64,000 nucleotides of DNA from Eubacteriales bacterium (GTDB lineage: Bacteria > Bacillota > Clostridia > Oscillospirales > CAG-382). Of the stretch, positions 32,651-41,907 are shown in pieces; within the stretch, counting starts at the first letter, position 1; every line of letters starts with the position of its first letter. The stretch spans positions 1 through 64,000 of the forward strand of contig JAQWDK010000003.1 in the NCBI GenBank assembly GCA_028705495.1. The letters are read 5' to 3'. The notes under the pieces were generated by a model. It searched no databases. It had not been told where the DNA came from and saw nothing but the letters and a program-made list of their open reading frames with translations. A program made the position numbers and the translations under genes.

Positions 32651-33739
32651 ATGATGAAAAAACTTTGCGGAAAAAGCCTTGCGCTTCTGCTAAAAAAACT
32701 CGCTTCAGCAACCCTTGCCGTTGTAATCGGATTTATGACAGTCTCAGCTGCGACTCCTTCTGCTAACTACGAGAATTTACAGTCGATGCAGACCACTGTG
32801 CAAACTGTAAATACGACACTAGCTGAAAGAACCAAAGCTCAGTTCTCTCTGATGTCTTTTATCGAGGAGAACAATTTGAGCGCGGAGGATTTTCCCGAAA
32901 CCCTTCCGGAAAAGACACTTGAAGCGCTCGAAAAGCTCTGTGACAGCCGCCCTTATGCAATTTCATTCTACTACTACGACCTCACCACAGGCTTTACGAT
33001 AAGCTATGAAGCTGACCGCACCTTCAGAGGAGCGAGCAGCATAAAAATGCCCTATATCGCTTATGTTTTCGACCTCATAGACAACGGTAAAGCGAGCTTC
33101 GACGATAAAATCGCGCTAAAATCATCCCATATCAAAAACGGAACAAGTGAAATTCGTGATAAAAAGTTCTCCTACGGAACTGAGTTCACCGTCAAACAGC
33201 TTGTAGAATACCTTATGATAAACAGCGACAACACCGCTTTCGCCATGCTCAGCGAAACATATTCAATTAGCAGCTTCGTCACATGGGCGAACGGCAAATA
33301 CGGAACGGATTTTTACAGAGCAAGGAATAAAAACGGAGTCTCCGTTAACTCTATGACCGCAGCAAGCGGGGGCAGGATGCTCAGACTAATCTATGAGAGA
33401 GCCGCCGCAGGTAATGAAAAGTACATATGGCTGCTCGAAATCATGAAGACGGCGAATAAAAACACCTTTGTTAAATCCGGACTTTCCGATAATATCGCTA
33501 TCACCTGGAGCTCAAAGGTTGAGCCAGAGTGGGAAGTTTCTCACAAATACGGCATGGACGTTTACGCTTCCAACGATGCCGCAATTGTTCACTACGCCGA
33601 CAGACCATATGTTCTTGTGATTTTAACCGACTGGGTAGGCACTTCAAGCGACCGTTCGTGGTGGAACGAGACAGAGATGAGAACCGTATCTTATTACATC
33701 TATCAACTTCATAAATATATGGTAAAACTTCAATCATGA
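32651..33739 (+). CDS. Secreted serine hydrolase of the class A beta-lactamase fold
   Basis: This 362-residue protein starts with a signal peptide (LASATLAVVIGFMTVSAATPS). The beta-lactamase-type core has SxxK in ASSIKMPY (about residue 136) and SDN in INSDNTAF. The third motif, normally KTG, reads HKYG. The protein may therefore be a wall-modifying or non-lactamase serine hydrolase rather than a resistance enzyme; I infer this from the altered motif. It ends four bases inside trmK, which implies translational coupling. Confidence 0.85.
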   Translation: MMKKLCGKSLALLLKKLASATLAVVIGFMTVSAATPSANYENLQSMQTTVQTVNTTLAERTKAQFSLMSFIEENNLSAEDFPETLPEKTLEALEKLCDSRPYAISFYYYDLTTGFTISYEADRTFRGASSIKMPYIAYVFDLIDNGKASFDDKIALKSSHIKNGTSEIRDKKFSYGTEFTVKQLVEYLMINSDNTAFAMLSETYSISSFVTWANGKYGTDFYRARNKNGVSVNSMTAASGGRMLRLIYERAAAGNEKYIWLLEIMKTANKNTFVKSGLSDNIAITWSSKVEPEWEVSHKYGMDVYASNDAAIVHYADRPYVLVILTDWVGTSSDRSWWNETEMRTVSYYIYQLHKYMVKLQS

Positions 33740-34440
33740 CAGAAATTGTACCTTTAACCCCTCGCCTGAAACTTGCTTTTGAGCGTGTGCCACAGGACGC
33801 TGAATATATCGATGTGGGAACAGACCACGCATACCTGCCTGCCGCTCTTATAACGGCAGGCAGAATTAAATATGCCACTGCAACGGATGTGCGCGAGGGA
33901 CCTCTCGAAAGAGCAAAAAACACCGCCGAGCGGTTTTCTCTCCTCGACAGAATCCGTTTTGTCACAGCAAACGGTCTTGACTTTGACTTTGGCAACCCTG
34001 ATGCTGTCAGCATTTGCGGCATGGGCGGTGAGCTTATTGCGGAAATTATAGAAGCAGCTGAGCTTCCCGAAAAATGTCTGCTGCTTTTACAGCCTATGAC
34101 AAAAAAAGAGAAGCTGCGCAGATACCTCTGCGAAAACTCCTATGAATTTAATGAGAGCTATGCTATCGAAGGCGATAAGGTTTTTGTGATGATTAGGGCA
34201 AAAAAGTCCCGGAAACCAAACGAAATTACCGACGACGGCATTTCACTTTTATCTGGATACCCCGAAAAAGGACTTGAAAAAAGCGCAGAATATAAAGCTT
34301 ATCTAAAAAATGTTTTATTTACGCAACAAAAGAGGTATAACGGGCTTCTTCGCTCAAAAATAGAAAGATCAGATTTGGAAGAAGCAGAAATAATAGTTAG
34401 TGTGTTACAGAAAAAGTTGGAGGAGATATATGTCATTTGA
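33736..34440 (+). CDS. trmK: tRNA (adenine22-N1)-methyltransferase
   Basis: TrmK methylates A22 in the D-loop region of bacterial tRNAs. It is a class I SAM methyltransferase of 234 residues with PLTPRLKLAFERVP at the start, the SAM motif YIDVGTDHAYLPAALI, ATDVREGPLERA, FVTANGLDF and ICGMGGELIAEII. A C-terminal coiled-coil-like region (EKGLEKSAEYKAYLKNVLFTQQKRYNGL) is typical. It overlaps the hydrolase by four bases and rqcH by 11. Confidence 0.93.
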   Translation: MTEIVPLTPRLKLAFERVPQDAEYIDVGTDHAYLPAALITAGRIKYATATDVREGPLERAKNTAERFSLLDRIRFVTANGLDFDFGNPDAVSICGMGGELIAEIIEAAELPEKCLLLLQPMTKKEKLRRYLCENSYEFNESYAIEGDKVFVMIRAKKSRKPNEITDDGISLLSGYPEKGLEKSAEYKAYLKNVLFTQQKRYNGLLRSKIERSDLEEAEIIVSVLQKKLEEIYVI

Positions 34441-36202
34441 CGGAGGATTTTGTAAAGCAGTAACTGTCAGTCTCGGAAATATTCTGACAGGCGCGAAAAT
34501 TGAAAAAATCCACAGCCCCGAAAAGGACAAGCTGCGGATTTCAGTCTATCTGCCTGAAAATACATCAATTGGCGGCAATGAGCCAACCAGACGGGCAACA
34601 CTAATCGTTTCTATCAATCCAACCCTCCCACTGCTGTTTTTCGGCGAGCCCGAAAGCGACAACCCGTCAGCACCTTCACCGTTTTGTATGCTGCTTAGAA
34701 AGCATCTGACTTCAGCCGCAATCACAGCAGTTTATCAGCCAAAGTTTGACCGTGTTGTTTGCATAGAGATATCAAAAAGAGATGAACTCGGCTATTTTGA
34801 GACGAAAACACTCTGTTTTGAAATTATGGGTAAGTACTCTAATATGTTCTTGCTTTCCGGCAGCGTCAGCGAAGGAAATGCGAAAATTCTCGGATGTGCG
34901 AGAGCCGCAGACCTTACGGAGTCGAAGCGCATCACCCTCAACGGCGCGATATATGAGCTTCCTGAACAGGATAAAATCGATCCGTCCTCAGTTTCGCACG
35001 ACATCTTTTTAGAGCTTGTCACCTCACCCGATAACAGCGAGAAACGCACGGACAGCTTTCTTCTGCAGACTTTTACGGGGTTTTCACCTCTTATTTCCCG
35101 CGAGATAGCGTTTCGTACCGCAGGTTCTACAGACAAAAGCCTAAACGAACAAAACCATGAAAAGCTCTGGGATGCTTTTGAGTCGGTTGTTGGCGATGCA
35201 ATTGGTGGCGGGAAGAATCCTTGTATTATTTACGGCAACGAAGGCAAAAGGATTGCATACTCTTTCACAAACCTATATCAGTACACAGGTTTTGAAAAGC
35301 GTGATTTCACCGATGTTTTTTCGCTGCAAGCAGAGCAGTATGAGAAAACTAAGAACAGTGAACTGACGGGCGGTAAGAAAAGAGAGCTGCAAAAACTTGT
35401 CGCATCAAGAATTGCAAAGACGGAGAAAATCCTGTCCCTAAGACATTCAGAACTTGATGAATGTCGTAAAATGGACGAATACAAGATGATGGGCGACCTT
35501 ATCACCGCCTCAATTTATATGCTAAAGCAGGGGCAGGAAACAGCAGAACTACCCGATTACGAAAACGGCGGCACGATAAAAGTTGAACTTGATCCAAAGC
35601 TTACACCTGCTGCAAATGCACAGCGTTATTATAAAAAGTACCGTAAACTTCGCCATGCTGAAGAAAAACAAATCGAACTTATCGAAATAGCAGAAGCTGA
35701 GCTGAAATACCTTGAGAGCGTCGAGTATTCACTGATGGATGCGCAAAACGAGAGGGAGCTTGAAGATATACGAGAAGAACTTGCCGAGAGCGGTCATAGC
35801 TCACAAAAGAAAAAGAACGGCTTTGTCCAAAAGACTAAAAAAAGTGAGCCGCTAAGGTTCGTTACCTCCGGCGGCTACACTATTAGGGTCGGGAAAAACA
35901 ATGTGCAAAATGATAGACTAACCTTTTCTGCGGACAAGGACGACTTATGGTTCCATGTAAAGAACCTGCCCGGTTCTCATGTGATAATGTACACCGACGG
36001 AGCCGAACCATCCGAAGCGGACTACACCGAAGCGGCTGAGATTGCCGCATATTATTCCCAGGCGAGGGAATCTGCGAAAGTGTCTGTTGATTATACTAAA
36101 AGAAGGTTTCTTAAAAAACCGGCAGGTGCGAAGCCGGGTTTTGTGACATACGATAAATACTATACCGCTGTTGTTTCACCAAAGTCTGGAACTAATGAGT
36201 GA
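34430..36202 (+). CDS. rqcH: Ribosome quality control protein RqcH (NFACT family)
   Basis: RqcH, the bacterial Rqc2/NEMF homologue, binds stalled 50S subunits and adds poly-alanine tails for degradation. From ATG 34430 (TTGGAGGAG six bases upstream) it has about 590 residues: an NFACT-N domain starting GFCKAVTVSLGN, coiled coils around 320-450 (KKRELQKLVASRIAKTEK, KKYRKLRHAEEKQIELIEIAEAEL) and an NFACT-R domain near the end (FVTSGGYTIRVGKNNVQNDRL, DDLWFHVKNLPGSHVI). It overlaps trmK, as the last gene of the polA operon. Confidence 0.95.
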   Translation: MSFDGGFCKAVTVSLGNILTGAKIEKIHSPEKDKLRISVYLPENTSIGGNEPTRRATLIVSINPTLPLLFFGEPESDNPSAPSPFCMLLRKHLTSAAITAVYQPKFDRVVCIEISKRDELGYFETKTLCFEIMGKYSNMFLLSGSVSEGNAKILGCARAADLTESKRITLNGAIYELPEQDKIDPSSVSHDIFLELVTSPDNSEKRTDSFLLQTFTGFSPLISREIAFRTAGSTDKSLNEQNHEKLWDAFESVVGDAIGGGKNPCIIYGNEGKRIAYSFTNLYQYTGFEKRDFTDVFSLQAEQYEKTKNSELTGGKKRELQKLVASRIAKTEKILSLRHSELDECRKMDEYKMMGDLITASIYMLKQGQETAELPDYENGGTIKVELDPKLTPAANAQRYYKKYRKLRHAEEKQIELIEIAEAELKYLESVEYSLMDAQNERELEDIREELAESGHSSQKKKNGFVQKTKKSEPLRFVTSGGYTIRVGKNNVQNDRLTFSADKDDLWFHVKNLPGSHVIMYTDGAEPSEADYTEAAEIAAYYSQARESAKVSVDYTKRRFLKKPAGAKPGFVTYDKYYTAVVSPKSGTNE

Positions 36203-36210
36203 CGGTTATT

Positions 36211-36546
36211 TCAGACTTTTCCGCCACAAGAAGGACAAAAACCTGGTCCGTTTACTGCAGTACCACAGGTCGGACAGAATTTACCTCCGCTAACAACCTC
36301 TTTCTTTTTGCCATTTCTGACAACTATGTAGATGATAAGACCGATTGGGAAAGGAATGAAAAAGCACAGTAACGCCCAAAGACCGGGAGAATCAATATTG
36401 TTTTTCTTTGCGTTCTTGTAAACCCAGACAGTAACGATAATTTGAACTATACCCAAAACTAATGCAAATATTAACGGGACTATTATTGCCAAAAGCCATG
36501 CTGTGCCGAAGTCGCCGGTTGATGGAGCATAAGTATCGAAACCCAT
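36211..36546 (-). CDS. Small membrane protein with C-terminal zinc ribbon (paralogue 1)
   Basis: This 111-residue protein has two hydrophobic helices (about 15-42 and 54-75) in a PLDc_N/cardiolipin-synthase-N-like arrangement: VWVYKNAKKNNIDSPGLWALLCFFIPFPIGLIIYIVVR. A single zinc ribbon follows (CPTCG, CPSCG). The core pattern VYK(N/D)AKK(N/Y)N(I/M)DSPGLW is shared with the next gene, so these are tandem paralogues. The function is unknown. Its stop lies nine bases from rqcH, convergent, with no obvious terminator between. Confidence 0.78.
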   Translation of the reverse strand: MGFDTYAPSTGDFGTAWLLAIIVPLIFALVLGIVQIIVTVWVYKNAKKNNIDSPGLWALLCFFIPFPIGLIIYIVVRNGKKKEVVSGGKFCPTCGTAVNGPGFCPSCGGKV

Positions 36547-36606
36547 TGTAAGACCTACCTTTCAAAATATATTAATCGTTTTTAGTGAAGTCTGAAAGCC
36601 TTTCTT

Positions 36607-37026
36607 TCAGACTTTTGTTCCGCAATTAGGGCAGTTGTTCCAGCCTTCTTTTAGTTGAGAGTTACAGTTGGGGCACGACTTTTGCAGTGCAGTACCGCAA
36701 TTTGGGCAGAAAGCGTTTCCATTTGTCGGAGCTTTACACGAAGGACAGTATTGATCGCTGATAATCGGCTTATTTTTGTTGTTGTTCCTAACAACAACGT
36801 AGACGATAAGGCCGATGAAAAAAGGAATAAAAAGACAGAGCAGGACCCAAAGACCCGGGGAATCCATATTATACTTTTTAGCGTCTTTATAAACCCAGAT
36901 AGCTATCCCGATCTGTACTGCTAAGACAGCGATAAGAATTATAAGCACAATGCCAATAATAGCCCAACCCATTCCCATTCCCACTCCTACTACGTCCTCA
37001 TAATTAAAAAGATGATTGTAATCCAT
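36607..37026 (-). CDS. Small membrane protein with double zinc ribbon (paralogue 2)
   Basis: This is the paralogue of the neighbouring 111-residue protein. It has two helices with the VYKDAKKYNMDSPGLWVLLC core and then four CxxC knuckles in two zinc ribbons (CPSCK, CPNCG, CPNCN, CPNCG). The extra ribbon compared with the neighbour points to duplication within the gene or fusion. Family 1 copy 3 ends seven bases before its ATG and supplies AGAATGG as a ribosome-site-like motif. The function is unknown. Confidence 0.78.
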   Translation of the reverse strand: MDYNHLFNYEDVVGVGMGMGWAIIGIVLIILIAVLAVQIGIAIWVYKDAKKYNMDSPGLWVLLCLFIPFFIGLIVYVVVRNNNKNKPIISDQYCPSCKAPTNGNAFCPNCGTALQKSCPNCNSQLKEGWNNCPNCGTKV

Positions 37027-37033
37027 TTAATCT

Positions 37034-37116
37034 CCATTCTGCCGCTAAGCGGCCGCACAAATTTCGGGGTGTGTGAACGAACCGCAGTTGGTTTTAGTCT
37101 GAGGTATATTTCACAC
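37034..37116 (-). repeat. Family 1 structured leader element, copy 3 (stem B deleted)
   Basis: On the minus strand the order is GTGTGAA...TTCACAC, GAAATTT, GCCGC-TTA-GCGGC, AGAATGG. The first stem differs from the other copies (GCGTGAA/TTCACGC) by a paired C-G to T-A change that keeps it intact. The middle stem is deleted. It leads into the double-zinc-ribbon gene. Confidence 0.85.
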
Positions 37117-37143
37117 CACCTCTCTTTAGTTTTATATTTCATC

Positions 37144-38253
37144 CTAAGCTGAATCGCCCGTAAAGGTTGCAAAGCCGGAAATCTGCTTTAGCCCTTTATC
37201 AATCAGTGTTAAAATGAAAGCCCAGCCTATAACAGTCAAGATCAGTGGAATGATAAACGAGTTCCTGAAAATGTTAATCGGCATATCCCATACCGAGTGG
37301 AGAACCACCGGTACCGCAAACAATTTTAGAAAATCCAACTTAAAGAGCATTCCGAATTCGAAGGGTTTGTCTTTTTTAACAAGGCAAATAGCCGCTCCGC
37401 TCATTGCTGCCCAGATTATATGACCGCCGGATGCGAGAAATCCTCTTAGGTAGATAATCTCAAACATAACCTGAAGATTAAATCCGGTTTGAACAAAGAA
37501 AACAAATGCGTAACCTGCGGATTCGAATACAGAAAAACCTGCACCGATCGCCGCACCGATTAGAATCCCGTTTAGAATATATTTTGAATTAAGCTTAGAT
37601 ATGAACAAAGCGACGACAATAAGTTTACCGACCTCTTCAATTATGCCTACAAGAATTGCATCGATAAAAGAAAACTGCTCTGATATGTTGACGTAGCTGA
37701 ACAAGAAAAGCGTCAGTAAAAGCGATGCACAACCACCGAGGAAAAACAACTTTGAGACGGTTATCATGCTGATATTTCGTGGTGCGTTAGCTTCAAAGAA
37801 GAAGATAACGAGTGTAAGAGGAACAACAAGTGAGCCGATAAAAATTGTTCCCGGTATCATAAGGCTGTTTGAAAAGTTGACAACAGTTACCCGAAGTATG
37901 AAGAACACAAAAGCAAGGAACGCGAAAACCCTCGAAAAGAGCCAAGACTTCTGCCATGAGGCGCAAATAGCCCATTCGGGAGGTGTTGTTTTTGTTAGCC
38001 CCGCTGTGAAAATCTCCTCAGTTTCCTCAGTGCTGTGCTTTTTTATCACATTAATGACAAGGTCGCGCAGTCTGAGTATATCGCTGCCTTTATTCCTTTT
38101 TCCTCTGAAGCGGTTGACTACATCGCCAAGGATTTCGTCGCTTTCTGTCTTACTCTCATTCTTTTCTTTGAGTTTCATGCCACAGTTAGGGCAAAAATCC
38201 GAACTTATATCCGTCCTGTAACCGCAACCGGGGCAGTTTAAACCATAACTCAT
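37144..38253 (-). CDS. Zinc-ribbon PrsW-family intramembrane protease
   Basis: The 369-residue protein has an N-terminal zinc ribbon (CPGCG and CPNCG) and a charged linker of about 80 residues. About eight membrane helices follow with PrsW-family signatures: the IIEEVGKLIVVALF helix carries the EExxK catalytic glutamates, followed by YILNGILIGAAIGAGFSVFESAGYAF and a later SGGHIIWAAMSGAAI. PrsW proteases cut membrane anti-sigma factors in Bacillus. The zinc ribbon at the front and the two zinc-ribbon neighbours suggest a shared sensing module. Its substrate is unknown. Confidence 0.85.
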   Translation of the reverse strand: MSYGLNCPGCGYRTDISSDFCPNCGMKLKEKNESKTESDEILGDVVNRFRGKRNKGSDILRLRDLVINVIKKHSTEETEEIFTAGLTKTTPPEWAICASWQKSWLFSRVFAFLAFVFFILRVTVVNFSNSLMIPGTIFIGSLVVPLTLVIFFFEANAPRNISMITVSKLFFLGGCASLLLTLFLFSYVNISEQFSFIDAILVGIIEEVGKLIVVALFISKLNSKYILNGILIGAAIGAGFSVFESAGYAFVFFVQTGFNLQVMFEIIYLRGFLASGGHIIWAAMSGAAICLVKKDKPFEFGMLFKLDFLKLFAVPVVLHSVWDMPINIFRNSFIIPLILTVIGWAFILTLIDKGLKQISGFATFTGDSA

Positions 38254-38281
38254 AGCTTTTTATCACACCTTGGTTTTTATA

Positions 38282-39226
38282 TTATTCTGTGTCGGCTACT
38301 GTGTTTTTCTCAATAAAACGTTTTACTTCTTCCGCATCCGGTAAGGAAGTATATGCTCCGGGTTTTGTCACCGTCAAAGCACCCACTGCATTAGCATACT
38401 TACAAGCTTTAAATATATCCTTACCGTTTCTTATGTATTCCGTTGCAAGAGCCGCAGTAAACGCATCACCTGCCGCTGTTGTGTCAACTGCATTCACGAA
38501 GTAGGACGGCACTATATCAAAATACTTACCATCATAGATGAACGCGCCCCTGTCGCCGAGTTTTAAGACAACATATTTTATATCGCCCTTTGAACATAAG
38601 GCGGAAGATGCTCTCAGGCAGTCCTCTACACTTCCGGGCTGTATACCGGTCAGTATATTTGTTTCGCTTTCATTTGGTGAAAAAATCTCGATTCTGCCGA
38701 GCTTACCGATCGGATAATCCGCTCTCGCAGGCCCTGCATCGACAATAAGCGGCACATTATTTTCATTTGCCGCCCTTGCGGTATACACAACTGCATCCTC
38801 ACCGATTTCGAACTGAGTCATAACTGCATCAGGATATGAAAGGAACGCATCTTCAATATCGCGGTCTGAAATTTTAGTATTCGCGCCTGGATAGACAATT
38901 ATCCTGTTAGTACCGTTTTTTTCAACCAAAACAACAGCAAGCCCTGTCTGTTCGACTTTATCCGTATAAACGCAGCGCATATCGATACCTATACTCTCAT
39001 AAAGTGAATAAAGCTTTGATCCGTTCGTGTCCTTGCCGATACGGGTACAAAATACAACATCAGCACCCAGTTTTTTCGCAGCGCAGGCAGCATTGGCACC
39101 CTTACCGCCGGGGGCGTAGCCGTAGCTGTCATAAGAAAGCACAGTTTCGCCGGCTGAAGGTATCCTCCCGCAACGTAAGAGCATATCCATATTCGCACTG
39201 CCGACAACAAGCAGACGATTATCCAT
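38282..39226 (-). CDS. rbsK: Ribokinase or related PfkB-family sugar kinase
   Basis: This PfkB-family kinase (314 residues) has the ribokinase start VVGSANMDMLLRCGRIPSAGETV, the GGKGANAACAAKKLGA motif, PGANTKIS and the catalytic region VDTTAAGDAFTAALA with the anion hole and base Asp (family DTTGAGD; here Ala for Gly at one place). Ribokinase is the best match. No ribose transporter is adjacent. It has its own promoter and GGAAGGAG ribosome site. Confidence 0.9.
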   Translation of the reverse strand: MDNRLLVVGSANMDMLLRCGRIPSAGETVLSYDSYGYAPGGKGANAACAAKKLGADVVFCTRIGKDTNGSKLYSLYESIGIDMRCVYTDKVEQTGLAVVLVEKNGTNRIIVYPGANTKISDRDIEDAFLSYPDAVMTQFEIGEDAVVYTARAANENNVPLIVDAGPARADYPIGKLGRIEIFSPNESETNILTGIQPGSVEDCLRASSALCSKGDIKYVVLKLGDRGAFIYDGKYFDIVPSYFVNAVDTTAAGDAFTAALATEYIRNGKDIFKACKYANAVGALTVTKPGAYTSLPDAEEVKRFIEKNTVADTE

Positions 39227-39335
39227 ATTTAATGATCTCCTTCCCTAAATGCAGAAATTTCGGTCTATGACAATAATCGGCTGACATAGGGAAATGTGCG
39301 TTTTTCCGTTTTGTCCGCCGAATCATACCGTAAAC

Positions 39336-39364
39336 ATATTATCACAATTTGTAATAAAAGGCAA
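39336..39364 (-). promoter_or_regulatory. Promoter of the ribokinase gene
   Basis: On the minus strand: TTGCCT, a 17-base spacer and TAATAT, about 110 bases before the start codon. Confidence 0.6.
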
Positions 39365-39401
39365 GGAATTAGTAGAAAATCCACTAAAAAGGGAGTAAAA
39401 A

Positions 39402-40334
39402 CTAAGATTGACTTATCAATGAGTCGCGCGACTTATAAAGCTCAGAAATAAAGAGTTTGTCGACTGCATTCAGATGGGTTCCCTTGCGGTAGATTAGCAC
39501 ATCCCGATACTTCTTTTTATTTGCCGGACATTTTCGGCATGTTAGTCCGTACTGCTTTAGTATCCTCTCCGGCATCGGCGACACCCACATAAAGCTATCT
39601 GCTAAGCTGTCGAGCAGCGCAAACTGACTTGCTCTCTCAAATACAAATACACGCTTTGTCACAAAATCTGAAAGCTCAGCCTTTTTGACATCAATCAGCG
39701 GCAGTGATGGAACGTAAGGGTCCGGATGGGCGATTTCTATACAATTTGAAAGATCAGAAAATTCAAGAATATCTTTTTTGGCCAACGGGTTTTTTTCTGA
39801 TATTAATACATTATAAGAAAACTCATAGACCGTCTCCGCCATAAGGTCCTTTTCATGGAGCATATTTTTGAAATACTGTTCAAAAGTGGTTTGATAGCGG
39901 ATAATACCGAGTCGATAATCAGCTTGCAGAATATTTGTGACCGCACGCATCGCATTGGTTTCTTTGTAAAATATCTCAATATCCCGGCCCCTTTCAAGCT
40001 TCCCGACAAATGCCGCAAATGCTTCACCGACATAGGTTGCGCGAGGGACTGAGATGGAAAAAAGCTGTTTGCCGTTATCTGTGTTTTTGAAAATCTCCTC
40101 AACCTCGTCTACCTGGGCGAGGATTTTCTTTGCGTGATGAAGGAACTCCTCCCCTCTCGGTGTCGGCGAGATGCCCTTTGAGGTTCGCTTGAATATCGTT
40201 ATTCCGAGAGAATCCTCAAGCTCCTTGATTGCACGGCTTAAATTCGGCTGTCCCATGAATAGGTTTTCAGCCGCTTTGTTTATCGAGCGCGTTTTTTCCA
40301 CTTCTACAGCATATTTTAAATGCAATAAATTCAT
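39402..40334 (-). CDS. LysR-family transcriptional regulator
   Basis: This 310-residue LysR-type regulator has an N-terminal winged helix (LLHLKYAVEVEKTRSINKAAENLFMGQPNLSRAIKELEDSLGITIFKR), a linker helix and a substrate-binding domain. The C-terminal effector region (FISELYKSRD end) is divergent, and no ligand can be inferred. It lies directly downstream of the disulfide oxidoreductase on the same strand (24 bases). It may respond to redox or to a metabolite handled by that enzyme; this is inference from position only. Confidence 0.92.
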   Translation of the reverse strand: MNLLHLKYAVEVEKTRSINKAAENLFMGQPNLSRAIKELEDSLGITIFKRTSKGISPTPRGEEFLHHAKKILAQVDEVEEIFKNTDNGKQLFSISVPRATYVGEAFAAFVGKLERGRDIEIFYKETNAMRAVTNILQADYRLGIIRYQTTFEQYFKNMLHEKDLMAETVYEFSYNVLISEKNPLAKKDILEFSDLSNCIEIAHPDPYVPSLPLIDVKKAELSDFVTKRVFVFERASQFALLDSLADSFMWVSPMPERILKQYGLTCRKCPANKKKYRDVLIYRKGTHLNAVDKLFISELYKSRDSLISQS

Positions 40335-40357
40335 CCCTGTCCGCTCCTTCTAAAAAT

Positions 40358-41830
40358 CTATAATCCATCAATTGCCCAAGCAGTAAGTTCACTCAGAGAT
40401 GGGTGTATAACCATTGAGTTGCGAATCGGTGAAAGGGTGCCGGGTGAAACACAGTCCTTGCCGAAGAAGGAGAACAGACCCTTATGCGACTTTTTGCATC
40501 CGATACCGCAAGCCATCAAATAAACAAACGGCTGAACAAGTATTGCCGCCTGCGGTCCGACAATATGCGCCCCTAAGAGCTTTCCTTTGCCGTCGGATAT
40601 GAGCTTCACAAAAACCGCATCCTCGTCCTTGCTTCCGTAACCCATTGCGATACCACCTGCGATGGATGAATAGCTGTTTCTCGAAACCTTGTATGATATT
40701 CCGCGTTCCTTAGCTTGCCGCTCCGTTATACCGACATGAGCAACCTGCGGATGTGTGAAAATTGCCCATGGAACACTATCATAAGAGGCTTTTCTCTTTT
40801 CTCCACCGCCGAAAAGGTTATTTATTAGAATTTCCGCTTCATAGTTTGCCTTATGGCGGAACTTAAATTTACCGTTAATATCACCGATTGCATAAATGCC
40901 TTTTCTTGTGGTCTGCATATATTCATCGGTGACAATCCATCCCGCGCTATCCGTCGCAACTCCGGCTTTGTCAAGTGACAAGGTGTCGCTATATGGTCTT
41001 ACTCCGGTTGCAATAAAAATTTCCTGAGCGGCTATTTGCGTTTTTTCGCCCGTCAGCTTGTCCTCGACTATCATTGTTTTTTGTTTGCCGTCAGATGATG
41101 CGGACAGAGTGTTTTTGTTCCTAAGCACCTTTATACCGTTTTTCGAAAACTGAGCGCTAACAGTATCGCTGATTTCCTCTTCCTCGGAACGAAGGATTCT
41201 TTCATGCTTTGAAATCAGCGTTATTTTTGTTCCGAAGGCTGAGAATATATGCGCAAATTCCGCTGCAATAGCACCATCGCCTACTATTATCAGGTCTTCC
41301 CATGGCTTTTCGTGGGGATATTTATCGCCGAAAAAGCTCTCAGAGGTGATATATCCCGTTTCCTCAAGCCCTTCTATTTCGGGGGTAAATGAATGAGCGC
41401 CCGCTGCAATTACAATTTTGTCTGCTGTGAGAAGGTCATATCTTCCGTCTTTGTTTTTCACCCTTAAAGAGTCGGGTGAAACAAATTCAGCAAAGCCTTT
41501 ATAAACTCCTAAACCTTCTACCCTGTCAAGGCTTTTCTCCATTGTTTCGGAATAATTTATCTGCTTCCACATACGCTCGGAGATAAGTTTCCAATCGACG
41601 GCAGGCTTTTCAAAGTTCAGCCCCACACGACCAGCTTCCGCCGTTTCTCTTATGACATCAGCAGGATAAACAAGCATCTTTGAAGGAATACATCCCTTTG
41701 TTAGACATGTTCCGCCAAATCTCGATGCTTCAATGAGGGCAACGCGCATACCAGAATTAAGCGCAGCTTCTACAACCATAAGCCCTGCCCCACTGCCAAT
41801 TACAGCTATATCGTATTTTTTTGCGTTCAT
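40358..41830 (-). CDS. Dihydrolipoyl dehydrogenase-like FAD/NAD disulfide oxidoreductase
   Basis: This class I pyridine nucleotide-disulfide oxidoreductase (490 residues) has the FAD motif VIGSGAGLMVVEAAL, the redox-active disulfide in FGGTCLTKGCIPSKML, the NAD motif IVGDGAIAAEFAHIF, the second FAD motif GIYAIGDINGK and the C-terminal VIHPSLSE active-site His-Glu region. It is dihydrolipoamide dehydrogenase-like, but no 2-oxoacid dehydrogenase or glycine cleavage genes are nearby. The C-terminus lacks the Cys pair of mercuric reductase. A LysR gene follows it. Confidence 0.88.
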   Translation of the reverse strand: MNAKKYDIAVIGSGAGLMVVEAALNSGMRVALIEASRFGGTCLTKGCIPSKMLVYPADVIRETAEAGRVGLNFEKPAVDWKLISERMWKQINYSETMEKSLDRVEGLGVYKGFAEFVSPDSLRVKNKDGRYDLLTADKIVIAAGAHSFTPEIEGLEETGYITSESFFGDKYPHEKPWEDLIIVGDGAIAAEFAHIFSAFGTKITLISKHERILRSEEEEISDTVSAQFSKNGIKVLRNKNTLSASSDGKQKTMIVEDKLTGEKTQIAAQEIFIATGVRPYSDTLSLDKAGVATDSAGWIVTDEYMQTTRKGIYAIGDINGKFKFRHKANYEAEILINNLFGGGEKRKASYDSVPWAIFTHPQVAHVGITERQAKERGISYKVSRNSYSSIAGGIAMGYGSKDEDAVFVKLISDGKGKLLGAHIVGPQAAILVQPFVYLMACGIGCKKSHKGLFSFFGKDCVSPGTLSPIRNSMVIHPSLSELTAWAIDGL

Positions 41831-41907
41831 ACTCCCGTCCCCCTTTTTTTAAAATTATGTTTTTTCGCCAGAAAAAACTTCCACACCTATTCACTCTTCA
41901 CTATTGC

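Noticed and set aside
40358-41830. Mercuric reductase
   Set aside because: The C-terminal Cys pair and HMA domain are lacking and no mer genes are present; the dihydrolipoyl dehydrogenase-like call is safer.
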